From Pelargonium cotyledonis (Eukaryota > Streptophyta > Magnoliopsida > Geraniales > Geraniaceae), in contig JAYMTA010001412.1 in the NCBI GenBank assembly GCA_036897625.1, forward strand, positions 1 to 20,133: a DNA stretch of 20,133 nucleotides, given 5' to 3'. Below, piece after piece: positions 1 to 8,742 of this stretch (its first letter is position 1; the number at the start of each line of letters is the position of its first letter). Made by a program: the position numbers and the translations under genes. Under the pieces are notes generated by a model that was given only the letters and a program-made list of their open reading frames with translations, was not told where the DNA came from and did no database searches.

Positions 1-369
1 GAAAAAAAAAAGAAGGGAAACGACCCCCAAAAAAAGCGAGGGAGCCACGACTCACGAGTCGGAGTCAGTGAAGAGGACTGAGTCAGTGAGTCGAGTCGAC
101 AACGCTTTGGGCTTGTCTCTTGCATTGATTACAATTTACAAGTGGTGGTGTGTGCGTGCGCTGTGCGCTATAAAGCTATTGCGACAACCACATTTCTTCT
201 CTATCTCTCGGTATCATATCATACGAACCTCGTGTTTTTCCTTTTATAAACACAACCATTGTGCTCCACTTTTCTCATCCTCAGATTCACTTCCTGCTTT
301 AAAATCTCCCAATCTCTCCTTCAATTCTCACATTTCGATCGATCGAGCGAGCTAGCGAAGTTGGAGACG
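1..369 (+). promoter_or_regulatory. Core promoter and 5' leader of the JAZ10-like gene
   Basis: This is the 5' flank of the JAZ-like gene, cut by the window edge. A TATAAA box lies at 169-174 and a second at 245-250, so transcription probably starts near 200 or near 280. No ATG lies between about 200 and the chosen start at 370, so the leader appears free of upstream ORFs. Positions 51-100 hold a dense cluster of GAGTC/GACTC steps, including TGAGTCA (79-85), a bZIP-type core. No perfect G-box (CACGTG), the usual MYC2 site in JAZ promoters, is present; only CACGAC and CACGAG variants occur near 47-57. Jasmonate-responsive sites may lie further upstream. A GATCGATCGAGCGAGC stretch near 338-352 precedes the start codon. 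Confidence 0.6.
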
Positions 370-2172
370 ATGTCGAGAGCGGCTGTGGAGCTTGATTTCT
401 TCGGCTTGGAGAAGGCCAACGCCACCGCCTCCAAATCTCAGTTCCAGCAATTTCTCCATCGCCAGAGAAGCTCCCGAGGTCTGTAACTGTTAATTCTCAT
501 CTCACTCTCGTATACGTGATATATCTGTGATTTGTGCGGTGTGCTGAGATCGATGTTTGTGACTGTTGATTTGTTCTCAGGAATTCAAGGATCCATCTCT
601 AAGATCGATCCTCAACTTCTCAAAACTGTGATTGAATCTGGCTCGGCTAACGCACCGAAAGGAGACCAGATTCTCCCTCCTGCTCTGCCGGTCTACAATC
701 CTGCTCCGAGGCATGCTGTCTCCGAGATTTCTGCCGATTCGGCTCCTCTGACGATTTTCTACAACGGAGTCGTCACTGTTTACGATGTCCCTCGCGATAT
801 GGTGTGTTTAATGTTCCAAATAAACTCCAATGCGAGATGATTAAAATTTGAATTTCTGTCGAATGTTCATTGTTTAGACGATTTATTGTGGAAATATTTG
901 TGTGTAGGCGGAAAGTATCTTGAAACTGGCTGTGGAAGGCGGAGGAAAAGCCGTGGAATCGGCGGATCCGAAAGTTGCAACTCCGTCAACCGAACAGAAG
1001 CAGCTTCTGCAGTCTGTGAACAGTGGAGGTCGGTGCATTATTTTAGTCTTCTTCTTGTGATTGTGTTGTTTGTATTTGTGTTTGGAGGGAAATGGAGATA
1101 CATTTTTTTCTAAACATTTTTTTCTAAACTAAACTAATGTGTACTGCAGATCTGCCAATTCTTCGTAAGAGATCACTGCAGAGATTTCTGGAGAAGCGCA
1201 GAGAGAGGTAATTAGTAATTTCAACTACAAAAATTAATTCATCAGTTTATTTCCATGATTTGGTTTGGTAAAAATTGGAAGAAATTAACGAACATTTCCT
1301 AGCAATGTTTTTCTAATCTAATCCTATAATGTGAAACCAACAAAATTATAGTTGGAAAATCATTTCAATCTTAAATTAAAATATCAGTATTTTCTTTTTT
1401 TTATATTCATAGATATCTTGGAGAAAAAGAATAATATGACGTCATTATTTAGCTCGTGGCAAACACAAGGCAAGGGTAGAGTAGTAGCGCTCTGTTTGGT
1501 GGACCACATAGCCATCTTGGAATGAAGCAAAGAGGACATATCTTTTGTTTATTGTTTTGTTGGTTGGGTGGGTGGGTTCTATCTATTTTCGAGTTCGTAT
1601 TGTCCTCTTTGTTGGGTAGATAAATTGACCCCATGACTAAAGGCAACACGGTATTGACCAGAATAGCTCGAACCAAAACTTGTGGTCCTACCTGATTAGA
1701 ACGAAAATCAATCTCAGTGTTGTAGAACAGCTTAAAGTTGAAAACGTTTCGTTTTCAGTGTTTTTATTTTAGAAGTCAAAAGTTTGTTTTTTATTATTCT
1801 AAACAAAATAAAAATAAAAATAAAAAGTTGTTTGTTATTTGAGCATGTTGCCAGAATTTTCAATCTTCAACCATTTATGAAACAATTTTGCTAAATTCGA
1901 TAATAATTCGATATTTCATGAAGAAGACAATTCAAACACGCATTTATTTATTGCCAAACTCTTGTCATACCCAACCAGGCATAAAATTGAGAATTAGAAA
2001 CACGTTTTCACCTACGTTCTACTGTTTGGCAAGTCAAGTCTCCTCATTTTTTTCTTGTGTCTACTTTATTTTTTCTTTTTAGTGTTCTTGAATTATATCA
2101 AGAGTAATAACAAGCATATTTGATACGTTTTGCAGGTTGACGTCGCTGTCACCATATGCGTCTCCTCTCTAA
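370..2172 (+). CDS. JAZ10-like (TIFY9): JAZ/TIFY repressor of jasmonate signalling, JAZ10/TIFY9-like
   Basis: Nuclear repressor that binds MYC-type bHLH factors and, with jasmonoyl-isoleucine, the COI1 F-box protein, leading to its degradation. Exons by eye: 370-478, 581-801, 908-1028, 1150-1207, 2136-2172. All introns are GT-AG and the phases join into 181 aa. The start at 370 gives MSRAAVELDFFGLE, the usual JAZ10-type opening. Residues about 22-50 (FQQFLHRQR then GIQGSISKID) match the N-terminal cryptic MYC-interaction region known in Arabidopsis JAZ10. TIFYNG begins near residue 93 and the TIFY domain continues across intron 2 (DVPRDM|AESILKLA); this domain normally binds NINJA and mediates dimerisation. 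The Jas motif fits SLX2FX2KRX2RX5PY exactly and ends SPYASPL. No EAR motif was seen. Oddity: the degron core is LPILRK rather than LPIARR. AtJAZ10 is slightly longer. JAZ identity is certain; JAZ10 orthology is likely. Confidence 0.95.
1208..2135 (+). other. Jas intron of the JAZ10-like gene (splice switch)
   Basis: This 928-bp intron (AG|GTAATT donor, TTTTGCAG acceptor) interrupts the Jas motif between KRRE and LTSLSPY, with the split Arg codon spanning it. If it is retained, reading goes ...KRRER and meets TAA at 1209-1211, giving a 170-aa protein without the X5PY end. Intron retention at this site is a known source of stabilised JAZ10.3-type repressors in Arabidopsis. It is by far the longest intron of the gene; the others are about 100-120 bp. 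The interior is AT-rich with a G-rich patch (about 1557-1578). I see no gene in it; open frames inside it are chance. Confidence 0.85.
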
Positions 2173-2189
2173 AACGCTTTTACGGAAGA

Positions 2190-2210
2190 AATAAAAGAAA
2201 GAAGAATAAA
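2190..2210 (+). terminator. Polyadenylation signals of the JAZ10-like gene
   Basis: AATAAA occurs at 2190-2195 and again at 2205-2210, only 18-38 bases after the stop codon. This is closer than usual for a plant 3' UTR, so a later signal (for example near 2514) may be used instead. Confidence 0.4.
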
Positions 2211-2562
2211 AGATGTTTGTTCATGGAATTTGGGTTGGTTATGTAGTGGCAGAAGCAATTACTTTTATAATCTTTAGTTTTATGGCTTCGTTAACCACGT
2301 TTTAGAAATGGTTGTTGGGGGTCTCCTTCCTCCCACTTTCCGTTGCTTCTTGTTTTTCGTGGTTTTGTTGGCCATTTTGTTTATTTTAGTAAAAATATTT
2401 GGTGTAGGTACGATACTAACTTTGGAACAGCCACACATTTGTTATAATTTTATGAATGTATATATTTCTTTATTAAACGTTTTATTTAAACATGTGCTTT
2501 TGTTTTTATTGTATAAATAAATTGAGTTGGATTGTCGGTCGGAACTTACAAAGTATATTTTA
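2211..2562. other. 3' flank of the JAZ10-like gene, no gene seen
   Basis: T-rich DNA with no coding signal. The open frame at 2308-2520 is a hydrophobic translation of T-rich sequence with no recognisable domain. Part of this stretch may be 3' UTR if the distal poly(A) signal is used. Confidence 0.4.
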
Positions 2563-2830
2563 TTTTCTTCGTCTCAAAATGAGTGTATTATTTATCTAAA
2601 TTTTTTGTTTTAATATAATTGTCTTATTTTTATTTTTATGTTATTATATTAGTGTAATTTCTATATTACACTTATCACTTATACAGATGGACAAATCTGC
2701 ACATAAGGTGTAGATAGAGAAAATGAGAGTTATATTAAAAAAATATTAAATTATCTTGTAATTCTTAATTTTCATAAAAAATAAAAACAAAAAACTTATT
2801 TTGTGACGGATTAAATATTATTTAATCCGT
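2563..2830. mobile_element. Probable Stowaway-like MITE (degenerate)
   Basis: The left end reads TTTTCTTCGTCTCAAAATGA and the right end AACTTATTTTGTGACGGATT. The reverse complement of the right end is close to the left, and both resemble the Stowaway (Tc1/mariner) terminus CTCCCTCCGTCCCAAAATAAGTGT. The interior is very AT-rich and non-coding. The length of about 250-270 bp suits the family. Ends are diverged and no clear TA duplication was fixed, so the borders are approximate. Confidence 0.5.
2806..2830. repeat. 25-bp near-perfect palindrome
   Basis: ACGGATTAAATA, one central base, then TATTTAATCCGT: every arm base pairs. A third partial copy, AATATTTAATCCGTG, follows at once (2831-2845). 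It sits at the right end of the putative MITE and probably arose from duplication of its terminal repeat. Confidence 0.7.
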
Positions 2831-3700
2831 AATATTTAATCCGTGATTGGAGGCGGCATTGTCAAGCTTCACCTACCAGTTCACGGCACTATGCTGTCCA
2901 AATACTTTCAAAAAAACATTCACAACTTGACACGAAAACAATGCGTATGGGCCTTAGCAAGTTGGGCTCGCAACTTGAGGTATGACTCAAGACATCAAGT
3001 TGTGTTAAATTTGGTATTAATATCCACAAAACCGGGTCAGTCCGAAAATCTTGTTTGGGCTTCATGCTATATTGGGCATTTTGTCAGCCCTATTTTTATC
3101 ATTGAAAAAAAATCTTGATTCAAAAACTGGTATTGTTGGGTAACATTTCAGCTAAAACAATATTGAATATAACAATGGTTGATAATCAAATAACATCCAC
3201 GGCAATATACCAATTCATATAAAATATGTATCAACATTTTGTGTTAAATATAAATTTTCAAAGCAATCCAATCTCTTGGAACAAATCTTCAAGTTGATCT
3301 ATTTAGATTGAAAACCCAAATATGAAGTACAGATCTCAAGAAAACAATATTAGACAAATTACAGATGATTTAGGGATAGACAAATGAGCATTAAAACGCA
3401 AACACCAGTTATAAAGAATAGCAAAGCTTGAACAGAAAGTGTTGGGCTGGAGAAGGAAGAAGAGCATCAGTTTTAAAAAGCTCGATTTATGAAGCCTCAT
3501 GGAAATCAGCCATAAATACAGTTGACTGTTTCATCATTTGCTCAACCCCAAAACAAACATTCAGATCCAACAACAAAAGAAACAGATTCAAAAACAACAA
3601 AAAGATGACATTTTTTTTTTTTCTAAAGAAAATCGAAGCAAAAGAGAAGAAGCTTAAATGATGAATTGGGGACCTCAATCGTCTACATCTGATGATTCTC
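2831..3700. other. Intergenic DNA, no gene supported
   Basis: No domain or splice-consistent coding series was recognised. The 91-codon open frame at 2843-3118 has no recognisable family. It contains a 10-bp inverted repeat, CACAACTTGA at 2921-2930 pairing with TCAAGTTGTG at 2995-3004. From about 3420 to 3660 the plus strand is A-rich (purine-rich) and looks like upstream DNA of the old PPR transcription unit. Confidence 0.4.
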
Positions 3701-3714
3701 GCCGCTATCTCTGC

Positions 3715-3790
3715 CAGTTTATATAGGCCTTTTCGATCCTACCCACAGAAACCCTAATTCCTTCCTCCACTAAAATGACGTCGTTTCTTC
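3715..3790 (+). promoter_or_regulatory. Relic core promoter of the PPR pseudogene
   Basis: A TATATA box at 3719-3724 is followed by a telo box AAACCCTAA at 3749-3757 and then by ATGACGTCGTTTC (3775-3787). The telo box just after a TATA region is typical of plant housekeeping and organelle-protein genes, which include PPR genes. It lies about 200 bp upstream of the first recognisable PPR homology. Whether it still drives transcription cannot be seen. Confidence 0.45.
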
Positions 3791-3957
3791 TGATTCCGCG
3801 CGAAACGCACCGTCTTGTTTGTTCCGCTACCTGATTAGGTCAAACTCACCGTTTTGTCCATCTCTTCGCCAGATCTCAATCTGCTCGTGATGTGGGATTG
3901 TGGGTTCTCATTCACGAGCTTTCCTGTTCTTTCTCCTACTGTGTCCTGCTCATGTCC

Positions 3958-5183
3958 AAGTTCAACCCAGAAGCTCGGAACGGTGACGCCAATTTCGAAA
4001 TGCGTCTTCATTGCGGTGCAACAAAGATGGGTAATTGCTTGGATTGTTTGCTTTTAATATTCTTTTGAATGTGTTTTCTAGATTGATGCTTCTCTGTGAT
4101 GCATGTAAACTGTTTGAAGAAATGCCTGAAACAAAAAACAATGTCTTTTGTTACATTAACTCCGGAGTTCGTGGAAGCTGTTCTTAGATAGGCTTGAATA
4201 TGAAGTGCAAGCAACAAAAGTGACCTACTCTAGTGTTCTTTGTACTTTCGTTTTAGGTCAGCATCCTTGGAACCAGGTCTACAGATCCATTCTTTGGCTG
4301 TCATGTCAAAGCATATATGTATGCAATATGCGGAAGCAATGAAGATTCTCATTAAATGTTTTGACATCGAAACAAAGTTCATGGAACACTATTGTTTCAG
4401 GCAGGGCCCAGGTGAGGAGGCTACACAAAACTTTGAGATGATGCTGGTAACGGCCATGTTTTAACTTTTATTAGTGTCGTGTTAGTATGTAGCAATGTCG
4501 GAGTACTAGAGTTAGGCCTTACTTATTTTAAGTCTATTGTGCAAGACTATGACATAGATCCAAGGATTGAGAGACTACACTTTTATGGTTTTGCTTTTGG
4601 GGATATCAGACAATCTTCATGAGACTGTAGTTGATTGGCGGAATCCCATTTAGGCGTAGTACTATGTTGTGATGTGCTTTGCTTGGGGCTTGTGTTTTGC
4701 ATAAAGATGTGGACCTCCAAAAGATTTCAGGCCAGTGCGTGCTTAAGAATGCACCAGAAGATGAGGCAACCCATTTGTTTATATCAGGCATAGATGCTGT
4801 TGCAAAGAGGCGGGAAAATGTTGTTTTTTTCAGGACAACCTGAAAGAGAAAGGGTTAAGGAAGGAACAAGGCCTAACTTGGATTGGGAACTAAGGGGTTG
4901 TTAATTATTCCACCACTGGAGAGACTTCACGTCTAGTCAATGAAGTTGTATGTGAGATACTAGGGTGGCATATGAAGAGGGGAGGGCAAGTTATGTTCCT
5001 GATAGCAGTGCTGGTTTTCTGGATTCGGAGGGTGATGGTGGAGATTGTAACGTGGGTACAATGTTAAATACTATCTGGAAGCACTATAGTTGTCCAATTT
5101 CATATTGTTGTAAATTGAATATGAAAAGTTATACGAATAGGTTTCACCACTTCTTGAATGGCACTTGCCCTTTAGTTTATTGA
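3958..5183 (+). pseudogene. Decayed DYW-type PPR gene (At5g13230-like)
   Basis: Intact DYW-class PPR proteins are organellar RNA-binding and editing factors. Homology is collinear but spread over frames: RNGDANFEMRLHC and KMGNCLDC (3970-4046); after a shift, AFNILLNVF to LLCDACKLFEEMPET (4050-4184) with stop TAG at 4185-4187; EVQATKVTYSSVLCTF (about 4202-4249); shift; SASLEPGLQIHSLAV (4258-4302); FEMML (about 4432-4446); VLTFISVVLVCSNVGVLE; YFKSIVQDYDIDPRIE; GACVLHKDVDLQKISGQ and PEDEATHLFIS in the E-motif region; YVPDSSAGFLDSEGD (about 4990-5040); and NRFHHFLNGTCPL (5131-5175). Most central PPR repeats are missing between about 4187 and 4200. The DYW deaminase core (HSE and CxxCH signatures) is deleted, and the end reads CPLVY instead of CSCGDYW. 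The blocks recall At5g13230, from memory. Not functional as a PPR editor. Confidence 0.88.
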
Positions 5184-5938
5184 AGTGTTTTAATTGGATG
5201 CATGGCTCTTGTGAAATCAGGAGTTCATCGCATTGAGGAAGCTAAAAATCATGGAGGTGGAAAGGAAACGATTTCTCCTTTCTAGGTAATGTTCATAAAC
5301 AGTCAATTAAGCAGGACATTTATGTGATTACCTTATTGACTACTAGTTGCCGGTTTCATGACATTAACAACTATATGATGTCCTATTATAATAACCAAAG
5401 TGCTCAGAAGAAGAAAAGATCAAAGATACTCTTTACAAGTTAATGTAAGAACCAAGCTTTTCAAGCTCCTCAATTCTAAAGCTGCTTATTTTTCAAAGCC
5501 TTCCTGAATTGGTTATAAGTTTGTTCATGTTAGTATTAATTAAAAAAGTTTTCACCCTTCATTAAGATGAAGCATTTCAAATTATTTGGAGAGTTACTGA
5601 TCTTTTTTTGGTTTAATCCCTTTTATAGTCTTTGACATTTAACATTTTGCATAGTAATTGAAAATGGATTATAATTTAGTGAAATTGTACACCACTTTCC
5701 ATAATGATGATAGTGTGGGTGTTTGTCAAAGAAAAGCTTATATGAATATCATTTTGGTGTAAGGTTTGATAATCTTATCAATACTAAAGTCGCTAGAAAA
5801 TATAATATTTAATTTACCACTTTGTACAATATTGAAATATGAGGATTTCTAGCCATTACTTTTTATGACCACTCGATATGAAGTTAGCATTAGAGTAGAT
5901 TGTATGGTATTCCGAGTTGGGACTCAAAATTTCATGAA

Positions 5939-6102
5939 GAATTCATCCCAATTCATGAGGCTACTATTCTTGTGGAGTCTTGGAGGGTCATTCATGTTCT
6001 CAGCCTTACCCTTGTTATTGCATAGAAGTTGGCTCCTTGACTTGAACTTGTAACCTCGAGGTCCCAAAGCAACAACCTTACCATTGCACCAAACCACCCT
6101 CT
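5939..6102 (-). mobile_element. Au-like SINE (tRNA-derived), minus strand
   Basis: On the minus strand the order is tRNA-type: an A-box-like TTTGGTGCAATGG (6081-6093 on plus), then a B-box-like AGTTCAAGTC (6039-6048 on plus), then GGAGCCAACTTCTATGC, AACAAGGGTAAGGCTG and GCCTCATGAATTGGGATG. This order and wording match the plant Au SINE family (GGTTCAAGTCCTGGAAACAGCC..GGGTAAGGCTG..GGGAGC..). It is diverged and no clear target-site duplication was found. It lies in the interval between the first two candidate tail exons. Confidence 0.8.
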
Positions 6103-6412
6103 TAATTTGGGATTTGTATCATATCATATTGTTTACATGCTCATTTATTTGTTTAGTTCATAAGGATAAGTTGTGTTCCAAAATTTTGAGAATATACATT
6201 TCATGCGACATGGTCCGTAGAATCAAATATTCGGGTTCTTAGTTATCTTTTCCTAATGGATGGGTTTTTATCCTGTTTTATGCAACTTCTGCGGGATTAC
6301 ATCCCTATTAGTTCTAATTGTTCTCTTCTTGCATTTGTAGCAACCAACATTGTGAAATGGTTGTTCCTCCAAATCCACTTTACGCTATGAAGTGTGCTAT
6401 GACTGGGAGAAG

Positions 6413-7445
6413 GTATGACTGAATAACCTCCATTTTAGACGAAATAATCATTACTTCACTGGAGTTTTGTGCCACAGTTTCATTTTTGTTTATTAACTTT
6501 TTGTGATTACTGCTGGACGGATTTGGTTAATCTTAGGATGATCTGTCATATTTAAGAGCATTAAATTCCTGATATTTTCTTTCATTGCTGATGTGCTCAA
6601 GTATTAGGCATTTAGTTTAGTAGATTTTGATTGGGTTGAATTGCAATGATATTCGCTCTTAGTTATTTCTTCATAACAATTCTAAAATAAGTTGGTCATT
6701 TTGCTGGTTGATCTATCTCCCTCTACCCTATAAGGCCACTTCTTGTGTAGTTTCTTAACAACTCCTGAGGTACAAAAACTTTAATGAATCTATTTCTTTC
6801 CAAGTCCTAATCTCAGTTTTTTAATTAATATACTTGGATCTCTCTTATTCTATATAAATTCCTAGCTTTAACTACATTAATTCACAAAAAGAAAAAGTTA
6901 GTGTAATACAAAGGTGACACTATTCCTCGATTAGGACTCCATTTTTCTAAAATCTGTAACATATTAAAGGAGCTGATTTGACATGGTCTCAAACTGTGCA
7001 GTTTCCTGCATTATGGTAGGAAGATTAGAAATTTCAAAGCAAGAGAACCTAGGGTTCCAGTAAATTGATGTGCAAAACACGCACATCACTATATTGCTCC
7101 AACTCCATCAGAAAGTGTGGCATATTGCGCCGTCCATGGAAACCACTTCCAAATAGTTTTATCACTCAAAAACCAAATTTCTGGTATAATTAGCTTTTGA
7201 CTTTCATCGTCCATTGTAATCTTCGAAATTATGTTGTGGTTGATAGTGGGTAGATAAAAGTCACAATTGATAAGATGATAAGTATAGTGTGTTTGTATTG
7301 CGTATTGGTGACATGACCAGAAGTTGGCGAATGTTCCTGCTCCATTTTCCTTGTAATTTCTACATTGTTGTAGCCAGGCATGGAATGGAGGTTGTTAAGA
7401 CTTTTTATCCTAAACTAAACCTGACCTACTAGAAGTGTTCTGGGC
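6413..7445. other. Non-coding stretch, possible old intron
   Basis: AT-rich DNA with no conserved coding block, tRNA or repeat recognised. The clause around 7080-7200 has a short open stretch (reading APTPSESVAYCAVHGNHF), but I cannot link it to a family. Confidence 0.3.
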
Positions 7446-7501
7446 TAATATATCCAAGGTTCAACTTATTTGGTAATTAATATATCCAAGGTTCAACTTA
7501 T
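7446..7501. repeat. Direct repeat, 24 bp, period 32
   Basis: TAATATATCCAAGGTTCAAC followed by TTAT occurs at 7446-7469 and again at 7478-7501, an exact local duplication just upstream of the Stowaway MITE. Confidence 0.85.
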
Positions 7502-7548
7502 GTTTTCATATTTTTCTGAATAACCTCTTAACTATATGCATGCTTATA

Positions 7549-7785
7549 GTACCCTTTGTCCCAAAATAAGTGTTCTATTTTGAGAAGGAGAAGTTAGTTA
7601 GTGTTGTATATTTACTCTTCCGTTCCTATGGGCGTGTGTTCTAACAAAGTCAGAGGAGGCTAACTTATTATAAGGACATTATTTATAATTCATGCATAAC
7701 TAACTTCTTAAAAGGGAAACAAACAATTTTTTTGGGATGAAAATCAAACTCAAACAGGACACTTATTTTGGGATGCAGGGAGTGC
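7549..7785. mobile_element. Stowaway MITE (Tc1/mariner type)
   Basis: The left terminus reads GTACCCTTTGTCCCAAAATA and continues AGTGTTC; the right terminus, reverse-complemented, reads GCACTCCCTGCATCCCAAAA and continues TAAGTGTC. Both match the Stowaway consensus CTCCCTCCGTCCCAAAATAAGTGTC. The element is 237 bp and is flanked by TA at 7547-7548 and 7786-7787, the expected target-site duplication. It is non-coding and non-autonomous. Confidence 0.85.
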
Positions 7786-8651
7786 TATTGAAAACCTTGT
7801 ACTCTGATGGGTTTGGACTTTCTTGTGTGATGACGTTTCTGGCGTCACCTACTTTAGGTTGTTGTATAGATTCCACCCATCTACTAGAATAAAAATATTA
7901 AAAATAAAATGATACTTGAAGAAGTAAAGAACCTAGTGCAGAACAAATAATGTTTATGTAACTTCTAAGTAGACGTTGGATCTCTATTCTCCTCATAATT
8001 GTTTGTTTGTATTTAATAAAGTTTTACCTATAAGAAAGCAGTTGCTTATCTCGCAGATGACTGAACAGAGTTACTGGTTCAGTGGATCTGTTCTGTTCCA
8101 TATAGGAATTGACCGACCAACTAGAACTCCTTTGTTAGCCCGTTACTGCCACTATCACCTAGATTGTATCAACTGTTTCAATCTGCATTGTATTACTACT
8201 TGGACTTCATTTTTTTTATATTGTTCCACTGAGAGTAGCTTTTACATTCTAATTTACCCTCGGGTGGAGCATTGAAGTGGAGTAGAAGCTTCAACATTTA
8301 GTCGATCCTGATCTATTTCTGAAGTGGACTCATGATATATATTTAACTGAACACTTGTTGTCTAGGCCTCCTTGAGAAATTTGTAAACGATAAAAGTAGG
8401 AACCTATCCCTGTTAGTGATTTCTTGATAGTTACTTCTGGTTGCTTTGAAAATGAGCAACACCAAACTTACATGATGTGGTGTACAAGTGTTAAAATGGT
8501 GAGGGACTATATGTGAGATTCAAGTATGGAATATTTTGTTGTGTAGTAAAGTTTGCCTAAATCCATTATAGAGTAAACAAAATTTTAGAATTCATTCTCA
8601 GTTTGTCAATTTCTGTTATCTCTGTGCTCATCATTCTTTTCTTTTCCCCAG
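7786..8651. other. Non-coding stretch, no gene supported
   Basis: The 99-codon open frame at 7976-8275 has no recognisable domain, although a good acceptor-like TCTCGCAG precedes an ATG near 8057. It could be an unrecognised exon of the downstream transcript, but nothing confirms this. Confidence 0.3.
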
Positions 8652-8742
8652 GTTGCTAACACTGAAGCTGCTGGAGTTTGTTTCATATTCAAAACTTCAA
8701 AATGAAAGTGCAATTGTTACGATAAAAACTCGAGGGAAATAA

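Larger units (their letters stand above)
5251..8742 (+). other. Three splice-compatible segments, possible tail exons or 65-codon ORF
   Basis: Segments 5251-5285, 6341-6412 and 8652-8742 have good borders: TCTAG|GTAAT, TTTGTAG|CAACC, AGAAG|GTATG and TTTCCCCAG|GTTGC. Joined, they form one open frame of 65 codons from ATG (5251) to TAA (8740-8742). It begins MEVERKRFLLS, passes VPPNPLYAMKCAMTGRR and ends VTIKTRGK. I recognise no family. They lie directly downstream of the PPR pseudogene on the same strand, so they may be 3'-UTR exons of that old transcript or a remnant of another gene. Short segments can stay open by chance, so a coding role is unproven. The introns (about 1.06 and 2.24 kb) hold a SINE and a MITE. 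Confidence 0.25.

Noticed and set aside
68-355. 95-codon open frame upstream of the JAZ start
   Set aside because: It overlaps the promoter and TATA region, has no domain and lies in a different frame from the JAZ exons.
1557-1578. G-rich GGTTGGGTGGGTGGG tract as a G-quadruplex
   Set aside because: Only three GGG runs, so at best a weak two-layer structure; no supporting context.
1449-1676. Minus-strand open frame inside the Jas intron
   Set aside because: No recognisable family, low-complexity composition, and it lies inside a well-supported intron.
3487-3678. Minus-strand 63-codon hydrophobic frame near the PPR promoter
   Set aside because: It is the complement of an A-rich leader-like tract; the Phe/Leu run reflects poly(T).
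3657-3715. Possible C/D-box snoRNA (ATGATGA and CTGATGA words)
   Set aside because: Boxes are too close, no proper final D box or terminal stem is visible.
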